This document shows, in pieces, positions 52,457-62,914 of a stretch of 64,000 bases of DNA (positions are counted from its first letter, which is position 1; each line of letters opens with the position of its first letter). The notes beneath the pieces were generated by a model. The model was given only the letters and a program-made list of their open reading frames with translations. It was not told the DNA's origin and made no database searches. Origin of the DNA: Symsagittifera roscoffensis (Eukaryota; Xenacoelomorpha; Acoela; Convolutidae); NCBI RefSeq assembly GCF_963678635.1, contig NC_087067.1, positions 31,406,401 to 31,470,400 on the forward strand, in the 5' to 3' direction. The position numbers and the translations under genes were made by a program.

Positions 52457-55400
52457 CTAAAGCAAAAGGATTTTAAGCGACCATTTGTTGACAATAAAGT
52501 AAGCATTTTTAGCGTCTTTTCCCAAAGTTTCTCGTGAATTCTTGTAGGTCTATTATGCAGCTCGAGCACTCTGCAGTGACTTACTGATATATATGGTATA
52601 GTTTTTAACAAATTTGCTGGACGACGTCCTAAAATTCTGAATTAATTCTGATCTTGAGAAAGTGAAATGGCGTTGAAATTGCATTTGATTTGTCAAGAGA
52701 GCAAGGCAACAGGATTGCGCTTTTTAGAGACGTCCTTTTTGCCTCATTTCAGGACTCATTTTGAAAACGTTTTTTCATCCAACAATGATCTTCCATGAAA
52801 TTTTTTAAGGATCAAGTTAACATCCTCCCCCCCAAATAGACCAAGTTAAGATCCTCCACACCAGCGCTTAACTTAAATTTGCTGAGCGCTGCATGTAATA
52901 TGCTCGATTCTGACTGGCTGAAAAATCCCAACTTAGAACACCAAGTTAACACCCCCCCCCATGGCTTTAAAAAACATTAAACTAAAAACGCCGAAAAAAG
53001 GCAAAATCGATGCTTTAAATAACTATTTCGATTTAGCTGAAGCTTGATGGTCAGAATTATTTCAAAAGCCTGTAACTTTTAATAATTTTTAATGACTTCG
53101 TGAAAGTGAAAGATGACTTTTTGCACCTGAGTCCGAACTAAAGTGGTTAGAAATTCAATCGGATCTACTTAACAATCTCCCCCCTATTGTATCTACTAAA
53201 GAATCTCAACCCTTGTAAATATAAACAGTAAATTCGCATTAGAGCGCTGCATGTAAAGTCGAATTTCGCTGCATTCTGATTGGTCGAAAATTTGCTGCAA
53301 GTAATCTACTTAAGATTTTTAAGTAGATCCATTCAATCCAACTTTTCATACGAATGTATGGACCATGTTTTTCTGTGATTGCATGTGTTTATGTCTGTGT
53401 ATGTGAGTGTTTTACTTACTGTGTATGAGTTTGTTGTTGAACTTGTGTCTGTGCACTGCGGCAGTCTCTATCTCAGTGGCCTCTGCCGCACACCTCACCA
53501 CTATCGCCTCCTTGCCCCCTATCCCACTCTTGTTCCTCACTGTCAACTTCTTGAATCGACCATGTTCGAACACGCCCATGCCAACCACAAGCTGCAACAC
53601 AACAGCTTTTGTTCCGACTTTCGATACGAAAGTAACGGAATATTTGTGCTCGGGGTGGGTTGTTTTTTCTTCAGACAAATTTCGACTTTTTAACTAGCCA
53701 TTTTTGACCGAATTTTTTTATATCATTCAAAAGGTATGTTGTCCTGAGCTTAAATTTGAAAAGATAATTCACCTGTTATCATTTTTCGTAAAGTTATGGG
53801 GGTTTAATTATTGCCGTTTGGGACATTTTACGCGTGATATATTTCGCTCTTTTAACGCGTAAGCGGAGATTTAATCCGTCTTAAAAATCGTTCCGAATTT
53901 GTTGAAAGAAGCTTAGTTGTCGTAATTGATTTGTTACAAGGAGCGAAATCTATCCTGTTGTACTTTATATGGCGTGTGGGGGGATGATTCGAATAAAAAA
54001 TTTCAAACTTAAGAAAAAAAAATTTTCATTTTATTCTATGACTGCTCTAAAAAACCTTAAAAGACAGTCGGAACATTCAGGGCTTCGCCCTGATACGAGC
54101 AGTCTTGTTACAATTTATTTAAAATATATTTGTTTATTTTCGTTGAATGCTCTTTCAGGAAATTACAAAAAAGGGAGTTTGTTTGCATGTAGTGTCAAAT
54201 AAAACCACGTGAAATCAACTTTTTTGTTTTTTTTTTCAGGCAAAAGTCTAAAAGTTTGTTCACGCTCAATTTTGATTTTTCATATTTTGACTTGTGATAT
54301 CTTAAGTTCAGTGCATTTCCGTTGTTGAAAGGAAGGCAAATACCACTTTTGAACCGGAAAAATGTAAAGGTCACGAAAAACGAGCTCGACTTCTAATTTC
54401 GAAAATGGAATTTAATATCAATTTCGAAAATGGAATTTTATTATCAGATTTCCCAGCGAAACAAAGATTTTACCTAATTGGGATAATTTTTTCAAAAAAA
54501 GGCCAGTCATAAATTGATCTAGAAATTCAAAGAGCCCTAAGGGCGTCTATTTTTTCCTTGAAGTTCAAAATTTGAGATTTTCAAAAAACAAGTCAGTTTT
54601 TTTTCTGTTGAACTGCGTTTATTGACTCTTTTCCAACTGTCTGTTGGATATTTTTGTGGTTTTCACCCGACGTGAGTGAATCAGATAATTATACAAGACT
54701 GCTCGTATCAGGGCGAAGCCCTGAAAGTTCCGACTGCCTTTTAAGGTTTATGGGGGCAGTAATAACATTAAAAAGTTAAATGTGAAAAAAACAAAATGAA
54801 TTTTTTTTTTTAAATCGAATTTTTTTAGTGAAAATCATTCCCGCACACGCCATATAAAGTACAAAAGGATAGATTTCGCTCCTTGTAACAAAATAATTAC
54901 GGCAAATAAGCTTCTTTCAACCAATTTGGAACGATTTCTAAGACGGATTAACTCTCCGCTTACGCGTTAATAGCGCGAAATATATCGCGCGTTAATTGTC
55001 CCAAATTGGCCAAAATGCCAATTTTTAAACCCCCATAACTTTACGAAAAATAATCACAGATGAAATATCTTTTCAAATTTAAACTCAAGACAGCAATACC
55101 TTTCGAGTGATATAAAAAAATTCCATCAAAAATGGCTAGTTAAAAAGTCGAAATTTGTCCGAAGAAAAAAAACCCACCCCGAGCACAAATATTCCGTTAC
55201 TTTCGTATCGAAAGTCGGAACAACTAGAAGAAAACAACGGCTTCTCCCTCAACTGGAAAATAAAACAACTGACCATTTGGTCACTAGGAATCATTGGCTG
55301 TAAAAGACTGTAAAACCCACCTCTACACTCCTGTAAGGTGGCCTCCCGCGCCCGTGTTTCTTCAGCTGACTCCTCTGATCGACTCCTTCTCCTCCGCCCG

Positions 55401-57400
55401 CCAAGATCATCTTGTTGCTCCACTCCATCTTCGACTCGACCGAGCAAGGTTGGACCAGTCCGCATTTCATAGCATTGTGACTATCTAAAGAGGTAAACAA
55501 TTGAGATTTTTTTTCCATTGCGTCTGTTCTTACAAAGTAAATCCATGTCACGTGAATAGATACAACGTTTTTTATCCAAAAAGTATCTTAATAAATTGTT
55601 TCAGAGATAAATTTAAGGGTTTACCAGGGTTCATTATTTCCATATGCATCAGTTTCTAACAAATTGTTGCCCGTCATAATTTATTAATTATGGATTTATT
55701 TACTGACCTTCTTTGTTCTTAGTGTCATACACTGATTGATCCCTTGGAACCTGATCGTTCGGTTGCGTAAAGTTGTTCACGTCCTGCCACGGACGAAAGG
55801 TATTAGTCAAATTTTCAGCCGTCGGAGTAGGAAAAGGAACCGAAGTATTGTCTGGAAGGAACTCGTTAGATGCTTGTTGCCGCTGGATTAAGTTGTATCT
55901 GTGCATGACTGCTGCAGCTGCCATAGCTTGGAACTGGGGAAAGTTCTTCATCCAGTTTACAAGGAAGGGAACTGATGCGTTGTTCTGCATTTGGGAGATT
56001 TTGACTCCTGGAGGCATCAAGTGTTCGTTCATTAGCTGCTGGTGTATAGTCGACGCGGTGAAAGGAGGTGCGCTCAACGAAAGCGACGATGCTATTATGG
56101 GCAAATGGTGTCTAGAGTTTGTCATGTAGTTGGTATTGCTTTGAATATCAGCAGAAGCAACTTGATTCAGTTTGGAGGCAATTTCGTGTGCTTTTTTGTT
56201 TTGCGCACAAATTTTTCGATGGTCGGGCAGGAAGTCTGAGAGAATGTCTGAAACAGTTTTTGTTTTCAAAGACAATTTACAGGGCGATAATATAAAAACT
56301 ATAGTCAAACTTTCATTTTTTGAACAACTGTCAGAACTCTAATAATTTTTCTCCTATGGTACTTAAAAACAGATGTTGTTTTTACAAATAGGACTAATCA
56401 ATTGAAGGATACGAGTTTTATACTTGAGAGCAACTCCAGTTTGTTACAATTGTTTGTTCACCGGTATCCTTTTTCTCGTAATCCAAAGATTCCAAAAGAT
56501 ATTTTAAGAAACCAGTATTTCTTGGTGTTGAATAATTAGGTACCTGAAATTGTCGTTTCTGGTATCAGGCCTGCATTTATTGCTTTGCTTTCTGCGAGTT
56601 CATCGTCTGCTTTCATTTTTTTCTTGGTTGGTTTTATGTTCGTATCTTTTCCGGGCAGAGGCACCTTGACCAAAACTTCTCTTGGAACGTAAGCTATTTT
56701 CTCGGGAGAGTTTCTCTTTGCGAAGTTTCTACTTTGCACCTGAAATAGTTGTGCCAAGATAAATAAGAATCATCAAGCCTCTCATCCTTCAGTTTTCTTC
56801 AACAGTTGTTTACTGGCCTTGAAAAGAGAGAATTAATTTAAGCTGCTCAAATATGGAACTCAAAGTTTGCTCTCTGAAATGAAGAAAAAGCCGATTTTTT
56901 CTTTCTTACTCTTCTTCCTTTTTGTAAAAAGGATTCATATTTGGAGTTTATTGGCTGTATATTGGTTGATACTGTAGTCTTAAGTTTAGTTTTGTGCGAG
57001 TTATGAAAGATTTCGATTTTTTGTTCAGTTTTATCACAATTTACTTTGTTCGTTAAAAAACAGGAGCTTTACTTACAGTTTGTACGAGTATGAAGTTGTT
57101 TTCAGAGTGCTTCGGTATCACTGAGTTGTGTCGCAGTCTCTTGAAAACATCTCCAATACGCACATTCAGCTCCCAGTGAGGGTTTCTTGCCTCGAAGTTC
57201 GAAATTCCCACATAAAAATCGTCTTCCGTTTGTGTTGCATATTTTTCTCTGTCGTGTTTAGCATCTGGTTCGGTTTTCGTCTCAGTTTTTGTGAGCTCGC
57301 TTTGACGAGTGCCGACATTTAGCTGCATTGATAGATCAGAGGCTCGGCTTCTGCTCAGATCGAGAGCCGAATCTTCAAGAAGATTCTGCGAATCGGACAT
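52116..57400 (-). CDS. Unrecognised, probably nuclear protein; six exons, 578 aa
   Basis: Joined exons (minus) 57400-57077, 56739-56544, 56247-55708, 55484-55321, 53591-53420 and 52456-52116 give one open frame of 578 residues with consistent phases and GT-AG introns. I do not recognise the family. Residues 9-20 contain ALDLSR, close to a CtBP-binding PxDLS motif. Residues 63-108 form a compact hydrophobic block (VGISNFEARNPHWELNVRIG). A Lys-rich KPTKKKMK near 144 could be a nuclear signal. GRGRPP near 398-403 resembles an AT-hook core. The C-terminal third includes GMGVFEHGRFKKLTVRNKSG and FTLVYPDGSPVRYLPGTREP, then WIRLRLFLCPTKQLL and a short Gln run. A transcriptional or chromatin role is inference only. 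Confidence 0.8.
52807..52960 (+). repeat. M2 MITE-like repeat, copy a
   Basis: Begins GGATCAAGTTAACATCCTCC and contains GAGCGCTGCATGTAATATGC and TGACTGGCTGAAAAAT, as in the copy at 53161. It ends in a C-rich run. It is more degenerate than the copy at 53161, and its right terminus repeats AAGTTAACACC directly rather than inverted. Confidence 0.55.
53161..53330 (+). repeat. M2 MITE, copy b, with 8-bp target duplication
   Basis: A 170-bp element with 12-bp perfect terminal inverted repeats, GGATCTACTTAA...TTAAGTAGATCC. It is flanked on both sides by ATTCAATC (53153-53160 and 53331-53338). The 8-bp duplication and short TIRs suggest hAT-type mobilisation. Confidence 0.85.
53420..53591 (-). CDS. 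Minus-strand gene, exon 5
   Basis: Acceptor TTGTGTTGCAG, donor GTAAGT. Encodes residues 409-465 (LVVGMGVFEHGRFKKLTVRN, then KEAIVVRCAAEATEIETAAV). GC-richer than its flanks. The inverted-repeat element ends 18 bp upstream of the exon. Confidence 0.8.
53609..55223. mobile_element. 1.6-kb long inverted-repeat (foldback) element in intron 4
   Basis: Left arm 53609 to about 54115 and right arm about 54690-55223 are inverted copies. Both begin TTGTTCCGACTTTCGATACG at their outer ends and contain a CAGGGCTTCGCCCTG palindrome at their inner ends (54078 and 54709). The arms are strongly but not perfectly similar. The loop carries an R1 repeat. No transposase is present, so this is a non-autonomous element. 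I see no clear target duplication. Confidence 0.85.
54235..54632 (+). repeat. R1 repeat, copy d, in the loop of the inverted-repeat element
   Basis: Contains TTTGTTCACGCTCAATTTTG, GTGCATTTCCGTTGTTGAAA and AATGTAAAGGTCACGAAAAA, and ends GCGTTTATTGACTCTT. The left terminus is missing, which suggests that R1 inserted or recombined within the loop. Confidence 0.65.
55321..55484 (-). CDS. Minus-strand gene, exon 4
   Basis: Acceptor CTCTTTAG, donor GTGGGT. Encodes residues 354-408, starting DSHNAMKCGLVQPC and ending HGRGRPPYRSVE with the AT-hook-like core. Phase 1 in, phase 0 out, which matches exons 3 and 5. Confidence 0.78.
55708..56247 (-). CDS. Minus-strand gene, exon 3
   Basis: Acceptor CTGTTTCAG, donor GTCAGT. 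Encodes residues 174-353, a low-complexity region rich in Asn, Gln, Ser and Pro with FPQFQAMAAAAVMHRYNLIQ, probably disordered or an activation-type segment. Confidence 0.82.
56544..56739 (-). CDS. Minus-strand gene, exon 2
   Basis: Acceptor CTATTTCAG, donor GTACCT. Encodes residues 109-173 with AKRNSPEKIAYVPREVLVKV and the basic KPTKKKMK. Confidence 0.82.
57077..57400 (-). CDS. Minus-strand gene, exon 1
   Basis: ATG at 57400 (MSDSQNLLEDSALDLSRSRA). The frame upstream is open for a few codons but has no further ATG. Ends FILVQT with donor GTAAGT. Confidence 0.82.
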
Positions 57401-58481
57401 TTTTGGTTGCAGAATACGTTTCAATAGTTTCTGGATTGACTACTGTTGTGTTTTGGATATTTGTTGAATAATTTTTGGGCACAACTTGGTTTGGATTTTG
57501 CAATTTGATGAAATGAGAAGTGGCTTATTGTTGTTGTTTTTTGGATGAGTTTTAAATGAATAAAATATAATATTCAATTTATGGCTCCCTCATCCGTGAA
57601 TTATTGGGATGATAATCGCAGGGATACTTGGGTTTGATTTATTTTCTGCCGCAGAGTGAGAATACTCGCCTTGTTGTCGCGATGCAATAACTTTCGCACA
57701 AAAAGATCATCGTGGATTTAATAATTTGTTCACTTATCCATTTAGTCAATTAAAGAACGCTTCAATAAATTTGCGATTGTTTGTCCAAATTTCACCTTGA
57801 CTGAATTTATTGAATTTATATCCCCGACTGTTCTTTTCCCAAATTTCTCCGGAAAATTTCTCGCTCAAATATTTCACCCATTCCCTATTTGACAGTGACT
57901 GGGGTGCTAAATGAGAATTAATATTGAAATTATTCTCTAAATTTCCATTAAATATCACAAAATATTTCTGCTGTCACTTAGAAGAATGCCTCTTTACGGC
58001 TCTTGTTTCCAAAGATTTGAATAAATAAGGTTTACATTGTATAGTTAAATAAGCTCTTTTTCAGATACGCATAAATAAATGTTCATTTTTTCTTGCCTTT
58101 AAATGCTCTTTTTGTTCTTTGAGTACCAGCTGCATAGTGCTTTGGATTGTTTTTGGATTAAAAAGTATTAATTAGGGACAAATAAAAGCGACTTTATTAA
58201 TTTTTCTGCAGCTTAAGTTAAACTCATGTGTTTGATCCTGATTTGTCTGCGTGTTAAAATTTTCTTTTGTAGTTCAGTTTTAATATTTCGTCTGTTAGGT
58301 TTTAATTTTCAAGTGAACATTTAATCGGGCCTAGTAATCATCTGCTGTTATTACAGTAAGCGACAGCCAGCGCCCTATATAATGAGGTTTGGCTGCTTAT
58401 GTCTTAACCTCCAGCTAAAGGGTGTGCCAGTATTTGAGCTATACTAAGCATGTATTATGCTGGAAACAACACACTTTTTAA

Positions 58482-58540
58482 GGATCTCTTTAACTATCCC
58501 CCAATGGTACCTAGTAGCGAATCCCCCCCCCCCCTGTAAC
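58482..58540 (+). repeat. M2 repeat, left-end fragment
   Basis: GGATCTCTTTAACTATCCCC, then GGTACCTAGTAGCGAATC and a C-run, matching the left end of the copy at 53161. Confidence 0.5.
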
Positions 58541-58844
58541 GAATTAATCCAAAAGTAACGGAAATTAGGCAATAACTTCCGTGAAAATTGCGTGAAAATT
58601 TTTTACAGCTTAAATTAACTTTTGGGTGAGTACACACTGTTTGTCCAACCGCAAATCAGGTTATGAATGTCACAGTTGTTTCAAAAATGTACTATAATTT
58701 TTTATTTTAAACTTTTATTAATACCCTTGCAAGAAGCAAGTGTATAGCAAACGGGTACTAGACTTTTTTTTACCGTAAATAACTTTGTTCATAGGTTTTA
58801 TATGGACTCCGTTGGTACCTTGGTTGATAGTGAAATCAAGTTTC

Positions 58845-58990
58845 TTAGTGTCTCTTGCCTAGAGGTAAGGAATACGCCTGGGTTCGAATCTGACGAGGAC
58901 CTGTTTTTTTCTAACGGAAATTTTCTGTTTCAAAATTGTCGGCCTAATGTTTGTCTGCTTATGTTTTGTCAGTTTTGTTGCCACATCTAA
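58845..58990 (+). repeat. tRNA-like SINE, copy at 58.8 kb
   Basis: CTTGCCTAGAGGTAAGG (A-box-like) and CTGGGTTCGAATCTG (B-box) are followed by GACCTGTTTTTTTC and AATTTTCTGTTTC. The ending is TTGTCAGTTTTGTTGCC. The last modules are shared with 59765 and 59940. Confidence 0.55.
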
Positions 58991-59107
58991 GAATTGATTT
59001 ATTTTTGCTGTAAGCGATTTTCATTGTATTTAGTTTATTAGCTTTTTTACATTTGATTTTACATCGACTGTGATTACACCAATTCGATTTGTTAAATTTT
59101 TGTTTTT

Positions 59108-59539
59108 AAGAGTAATGAACGGAGTGAGTACTCTTTTTTGTAGGTCTTGCTAATTTTTTTCTCAGGAAAAAGTCTTAAAATTGTTCACGCTCAATTTTGA
59201 TTTTTTTTGCATTTGAGTTCAGTGCATTTCCATTGTTAAAAGGAAGGCAAACTCCTTTATCGAACAGCAAAAATGAAAAGGTCACGAAACTCGTGATCGA
59301 CTTCTAATTTTGAAATTGGAAATTAATTATCTGATTTCCTAGTGAAATAAAATTTACCTATTGATCCAGTTTTCTCAAATCGGGTTAATTTTAACAAAAA
59401 AGTGTCTATCATAAATTGTGTTACAAATTCAAAGAGTTTTAAGACCGTCTATTGGTTTCTTCGAAGTTCAAAACACGAAGATTTATTGGAAAAAAAACAA
59501 GTCAGTTTTTATTTCAGTTTCCTTGCGTTCATTACTCTT
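59108..59539 (+). repeat. TIR-bounded repeat R1, copy e
   Basis: A 432-bp copy with the clearest 14-bp ends: AAGAGTAATGAACG and CGTTCATTACTCTT, perfect inverted repeats. Confidence 0.8.
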
Positions 59540-59764
59540 TTCCAACTGTCATTTGTGCTATGTTTAAATTTCGTCTGTTTCGGCTGAATCGGTTTCGCTT
59601 TTTAGATCAAAATAGTGACTTCCCTTTGCGGTCCGTAATTTTTTTGTGTGCGTGTGTGTTTTCTGAGGGGAAAGGACTTGAAATTGTTCTATTAGTTTGT
59701 GTTTTTTCGTCTTGAAGGGTTTCTGCTCAGGTTTTTTCGGCTTTGTTATCGCTTGATAATTTTA

Positions 59765-59910
59765 AATTCAATCAACCGTCTGGCGTTGTGGAGAAAGAAC
59801 TGCTTGAGACGGCAAAGGCTTGTGGTTCGAATCCGGCCCGTACCTGTTTTTTTTGTTAACAAGAGGTTTTTCTGACTGTCGTCCGTCTGTTTATTTTTGT
59901 CGGCGTATTT
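59765..59910 (+). repeat. tRNA-like SINE, copy at 59.8 kb
   Basis: GTGGTTCGAATCCGGCC (B-box) followed by CGTACCTGTTTTTTTTGTTA and GTCTGTTTATTTTTGTCGGC. Confidence 0.55.
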
Positions 59911-59939
59911 CCCGTAGCCCGACTTTTTTTCGAAGGTTC

Positions 59940-60080
59940 AGCTTTGTTCAAAGTTGCTGAAACTCTCATGCTTGAGATCACGAAGCCCAGGAGTTCGATT
60001 CCTGCCTAGAGCTGTTTGTTTTGCAAACTGAAAATTTTTGGCTAAATTAAAATATTATTTGTCTGCTGATTTTTGTCTAC
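59940..60080 (+). repeat. tRNA-like SINE, copy at 60.0 kb
   Basis: The T-arm CAGGAGTTCGATTCCTG has a perfect 5-bp stem. It is followed by AGAGCTGTTTGTTTTGC and GTCTGCTGATTTTTGTC. Confidence 0.6.
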
Positions 60081-60296
60081 GTAATTCCGTTGAAAAGACT
60101 TTACTTTTTTGAATGTTTGGCATCCGACAGATCCTTGTATATTTTTTAATGGTTCAGCTATTTTTTTTTTCGGATATGTAGCAATTTTTGAAGTTTATTT
60201 TGAATTGACAAAAACGATTTTGAAGTTTATGTTCGATTGATTTTTTCCGTTTGATTTCAATCATAGTCATTCATTTGATTTTGTTTTGCTAGTCCT

Positions 60297-60320
60297 GCGA
60301 AGCTCAGCTTTGCCTCTTTT
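60297..60320. repeat. GCGAAGC hairpin module, copy 4
   Basis: GCGAAGCTCAGCTTTGC then CTCTTTT, as copy 3. Confidence 0.7.
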
Positions 60321-61339
60321 TAAAGTTATTTTATTAATTTTGATCGGATCTGTGATAATATACTCTTTTTGCTTTTGGGTTCTCTTTGTTGTTGCGACGA
60401 TTCACGATGTGAGAAGGCACTTAGGCTCAGCCTGTTCCCCGCAAAATGAGGTGATCTTTATCAAGCGTAGTAGATGAGATTGGGCCTAGGGAATTCGAGA
60501 ACAATCAAATTATACGGCCGTAAAAAACTGATTTTAGACGCTAATTTTTTGTGAATTTAGACGATAAGGACTGGGCCAAGAACATTTTTTGTTTAGAATG
60601 AAGTTGCACGAAAACAAAAAGAGTATTTATTTTATCACAGAACTGATCAAAATTATTATTGTAATAAAACAATAAATCATTGAATCGAAAAAGTGTAGTA
60701 CATGTTGAATTGCATTAATTATACAACTGTGACATTAATAACCTGATTTGCGATTGAACAAACAGTATTTACTCAAACAAAAGTTAATTTAAGTCTTAAC
60801 AAATTTCAGGCAATTTACACGCAATTTATCGTCTAAGTTCCGTTACTTTCTGATCGTGTAATTTGATTGTCGTCTAGGTTCCTGCGCCCCAGATGAGATA
60901 TCGAGTGATTTATAGTAAAGTGCTAATAAGCGAAGTTATTTTTGATTTTTCACTCATTATGATGATCGTGGTTTCTACAGAAAAGTCATAAGTGTTCTCG
61001 ATCTGTTTTTCTATTTAGGCTGCTTGAGTTGTGATTCATTGAACAATTAATAGGCAGTTCTGCTCTAGTCTAGACAATCAACTGAATACTACTTAAAAAT
61101 GGATTTTATGAAAAGAAATTAAAGTGTTCGAGGCATTTGAGGCCATCGCTTAAAAGTAATTGTTTCGGAAGCTGCCGAAGAGTAGAAGCAAAATCTTAAT
61201 AGCCAAAAGAAATAAACTCTCAACTTCAATCAGAGGTGAATCTAGGATTATCTCGAAGTAGAGCTGATTTTCAAAAAACCAAATTGATTTTTTGAGCTGG
61301 CCGAAACCTGTAAAATTTGAAAAAGAATTTCTGTGAATG

Positions 61340-62640
61340 AGATTTATCAAAAAAACGGGCAAAAAAGACGTTTATGAGCGGTTTTTGGAAGGTTTTCTTT
61401 TTTGGTGTACGCTCCCAACTCAAAGTTGGTAGATACTGGCACCAAAGGTACCATTAAACATTTTAGGGTCGGTCCGCAAAAAATGTTAATTTTTGCCGAC
61501 CGTCCTTGTCAATTATTTGCCTTTAGAGCCTATTTTATGTCAAGAATTTCCTCTCTACTTCCAATCTTTCCAATTTGAATAATAGGCCCATGTGAACAAT
61601 CTCCCCACTCAATAGACCAATTGAACAGTCTACCCCTAAAATTAAATAGCAATTTCAAGCAGTAAAGCGTGCATGTACTTTGCTCAAACCTAGTTGGCTG
61701 AAAAGTATTGCTCTTAACCAAGTGAATGATCTCCTTAATTTGAGTTCACTTGTTCCGAATAATATTCTAGTTCTTCTTTTTAGTAAAAGGGTCGTGTTTT
61801 TTAAAAGGACATTATTTTTATTTCGACGAGCCTAAATTGCGTCCAAATCTTTTAAGTTTAGTCCAAAAGTTGCGAAGCGAGCTTTAAGAAGTCAATAAAA
61901 ATTTCTTAATTTTTGCATGCCATTCCTTTGGAGTAATTTTTAAATTTTTTCGAAAATACAAATAGTTAGGAAGACTCGTAAACTAATATTTGATCAAGGC
62001 TCAATCTTTACTAAGAAGTTTTAGCCCAAACTGAAATCGCATAATCAAAGTCTTTTTGTTCCGATCATTCCACGAAGTGAGTGGAAAGGATGTCGTTGGC
62101 TGATTGTTCTCGCAAGATGTTGACTACCTCAAAATTCCAAAAACCTTTTCAGTTGAAAGTGTGATTTCAACAAGATATTTTGAAAAGTATTTTCAGTTTC
62201 CAGAAAAACCGGTCTGAAAATTAGCTTTCCTATTGATTTGCAAAGGGTGAATGATTAATATTACTAGCTCTCGAAAGCCTCATTAGTTTCAACATTTTAA
62301 GGCTATGTATGTGTAGTTTTGAACTTAATTTGAACCCGCTCATAGAATTTGGAAAGAGATAGTTATTTGGCGAACTTGATATCGTCCAATATCATTCATA
62401 TCTGAAACGAATGTTTGAGTGCAACGAAATGCCATCATCAATTTTTAAATCACATGGATTTCAATGTGAAACGTATATTACGCTGTGAATTACGGTTTGA
62501 TTAACTCAAGGCGTTGGCTCTTTTGTGATCATAATTTTTTTGATTTGTTTTTTATATAAAGGCCGAAATTATTCATTAAAAACTCGACATATTAACTTTT
62601 TTTAGGTAAAAGTTTTGAGTAGTACTAATGAGTAAAAGTT
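61340..62640 (+). repeat. Tandem duplication, left unit
   Basis: Shares with the right unit the landmarks GGCACCAAAGG, AAGGGTCGT, CGAAGCGAGC, TTGATCAAGGCT, TTTTTGTTCCGATCATTCCA followed by CGAAGTGAGTGGAA, and TTGGCGAACT. It is interrupted at about 61450-61780 by extra sequence holding an M2 copy. The units are diverged but clearly homologous. Confidence 0.75.
61585..61760 (+). repeat. M2 repeat, copy inside the tandem duplication
   Basis: ATGTGAACAATCTCCCCACT, AAAGCGTGCATGTACTTTG and GTTGGCTGAAAAGTATTG match the M2 core. It is present in the left unit only, so it inserted after the duplication. Confidence 0.5.
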
Positions 62641-62914
62641 TGCCGTGTTTCTGCTTCAAAAGTATTAGAAGAACAGAATTTTAGCGTCGAATTTGATAAA
62701 CTTTGCTAACCGCAATAGTAACCAATCTTGTCAATTAGGTTTGGATGCTGACTATGTGCAGGTGCTGATTTGGGATTTTCCCAATCGTGGAGGGGCGAAT
62801 TTTTTCTTAAGTTTTGACAGTTAATGTCACCCATATGATTTTCAAAGCACTTTGAAAAACTATAAAATTCCTTTCTTCACAAAAATAGACAAGCTTTTCA
62901 AAAAATATATATAT

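Larger units (their letters stand above)
52457..53419 (-). other. Intron 5 of the minus-strand gene
   Basis: Contains two members of the M2 MITE-like family (52807-52960 and 53161-53330) and otherwise AT-rich sequence without coding signal. Confidence 0.6.
57401..61330. other. Noncoding region upstream of the minus-strand gene
   Basis: AT-rich and without coding signal. It holds an M2 left end (58482-58540, next to a run of 13 C), tRNA-like SINE heads, R1 copy e and a GCGAAGC hairpin. No TATA box or other clear promoter was found for the gene at 57400. Confidence 0.55.

Noticed and set aside
53609-53700. Open frame crossing the end of the inverted-repeat element (both arms give similar peptides)
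   Set aside because: The shared FVLGVG-like peptide is just translation of the transposon terminus. The real exon starts at 53591.
55136-55320. Longer version of exon 4 reading through into SLLQPMIPSDQMVS
   Set aside because: That reading is in another frame from the upstream exon. The GAG|GTGGGT donor at 55321 keeps phase with exon 5.
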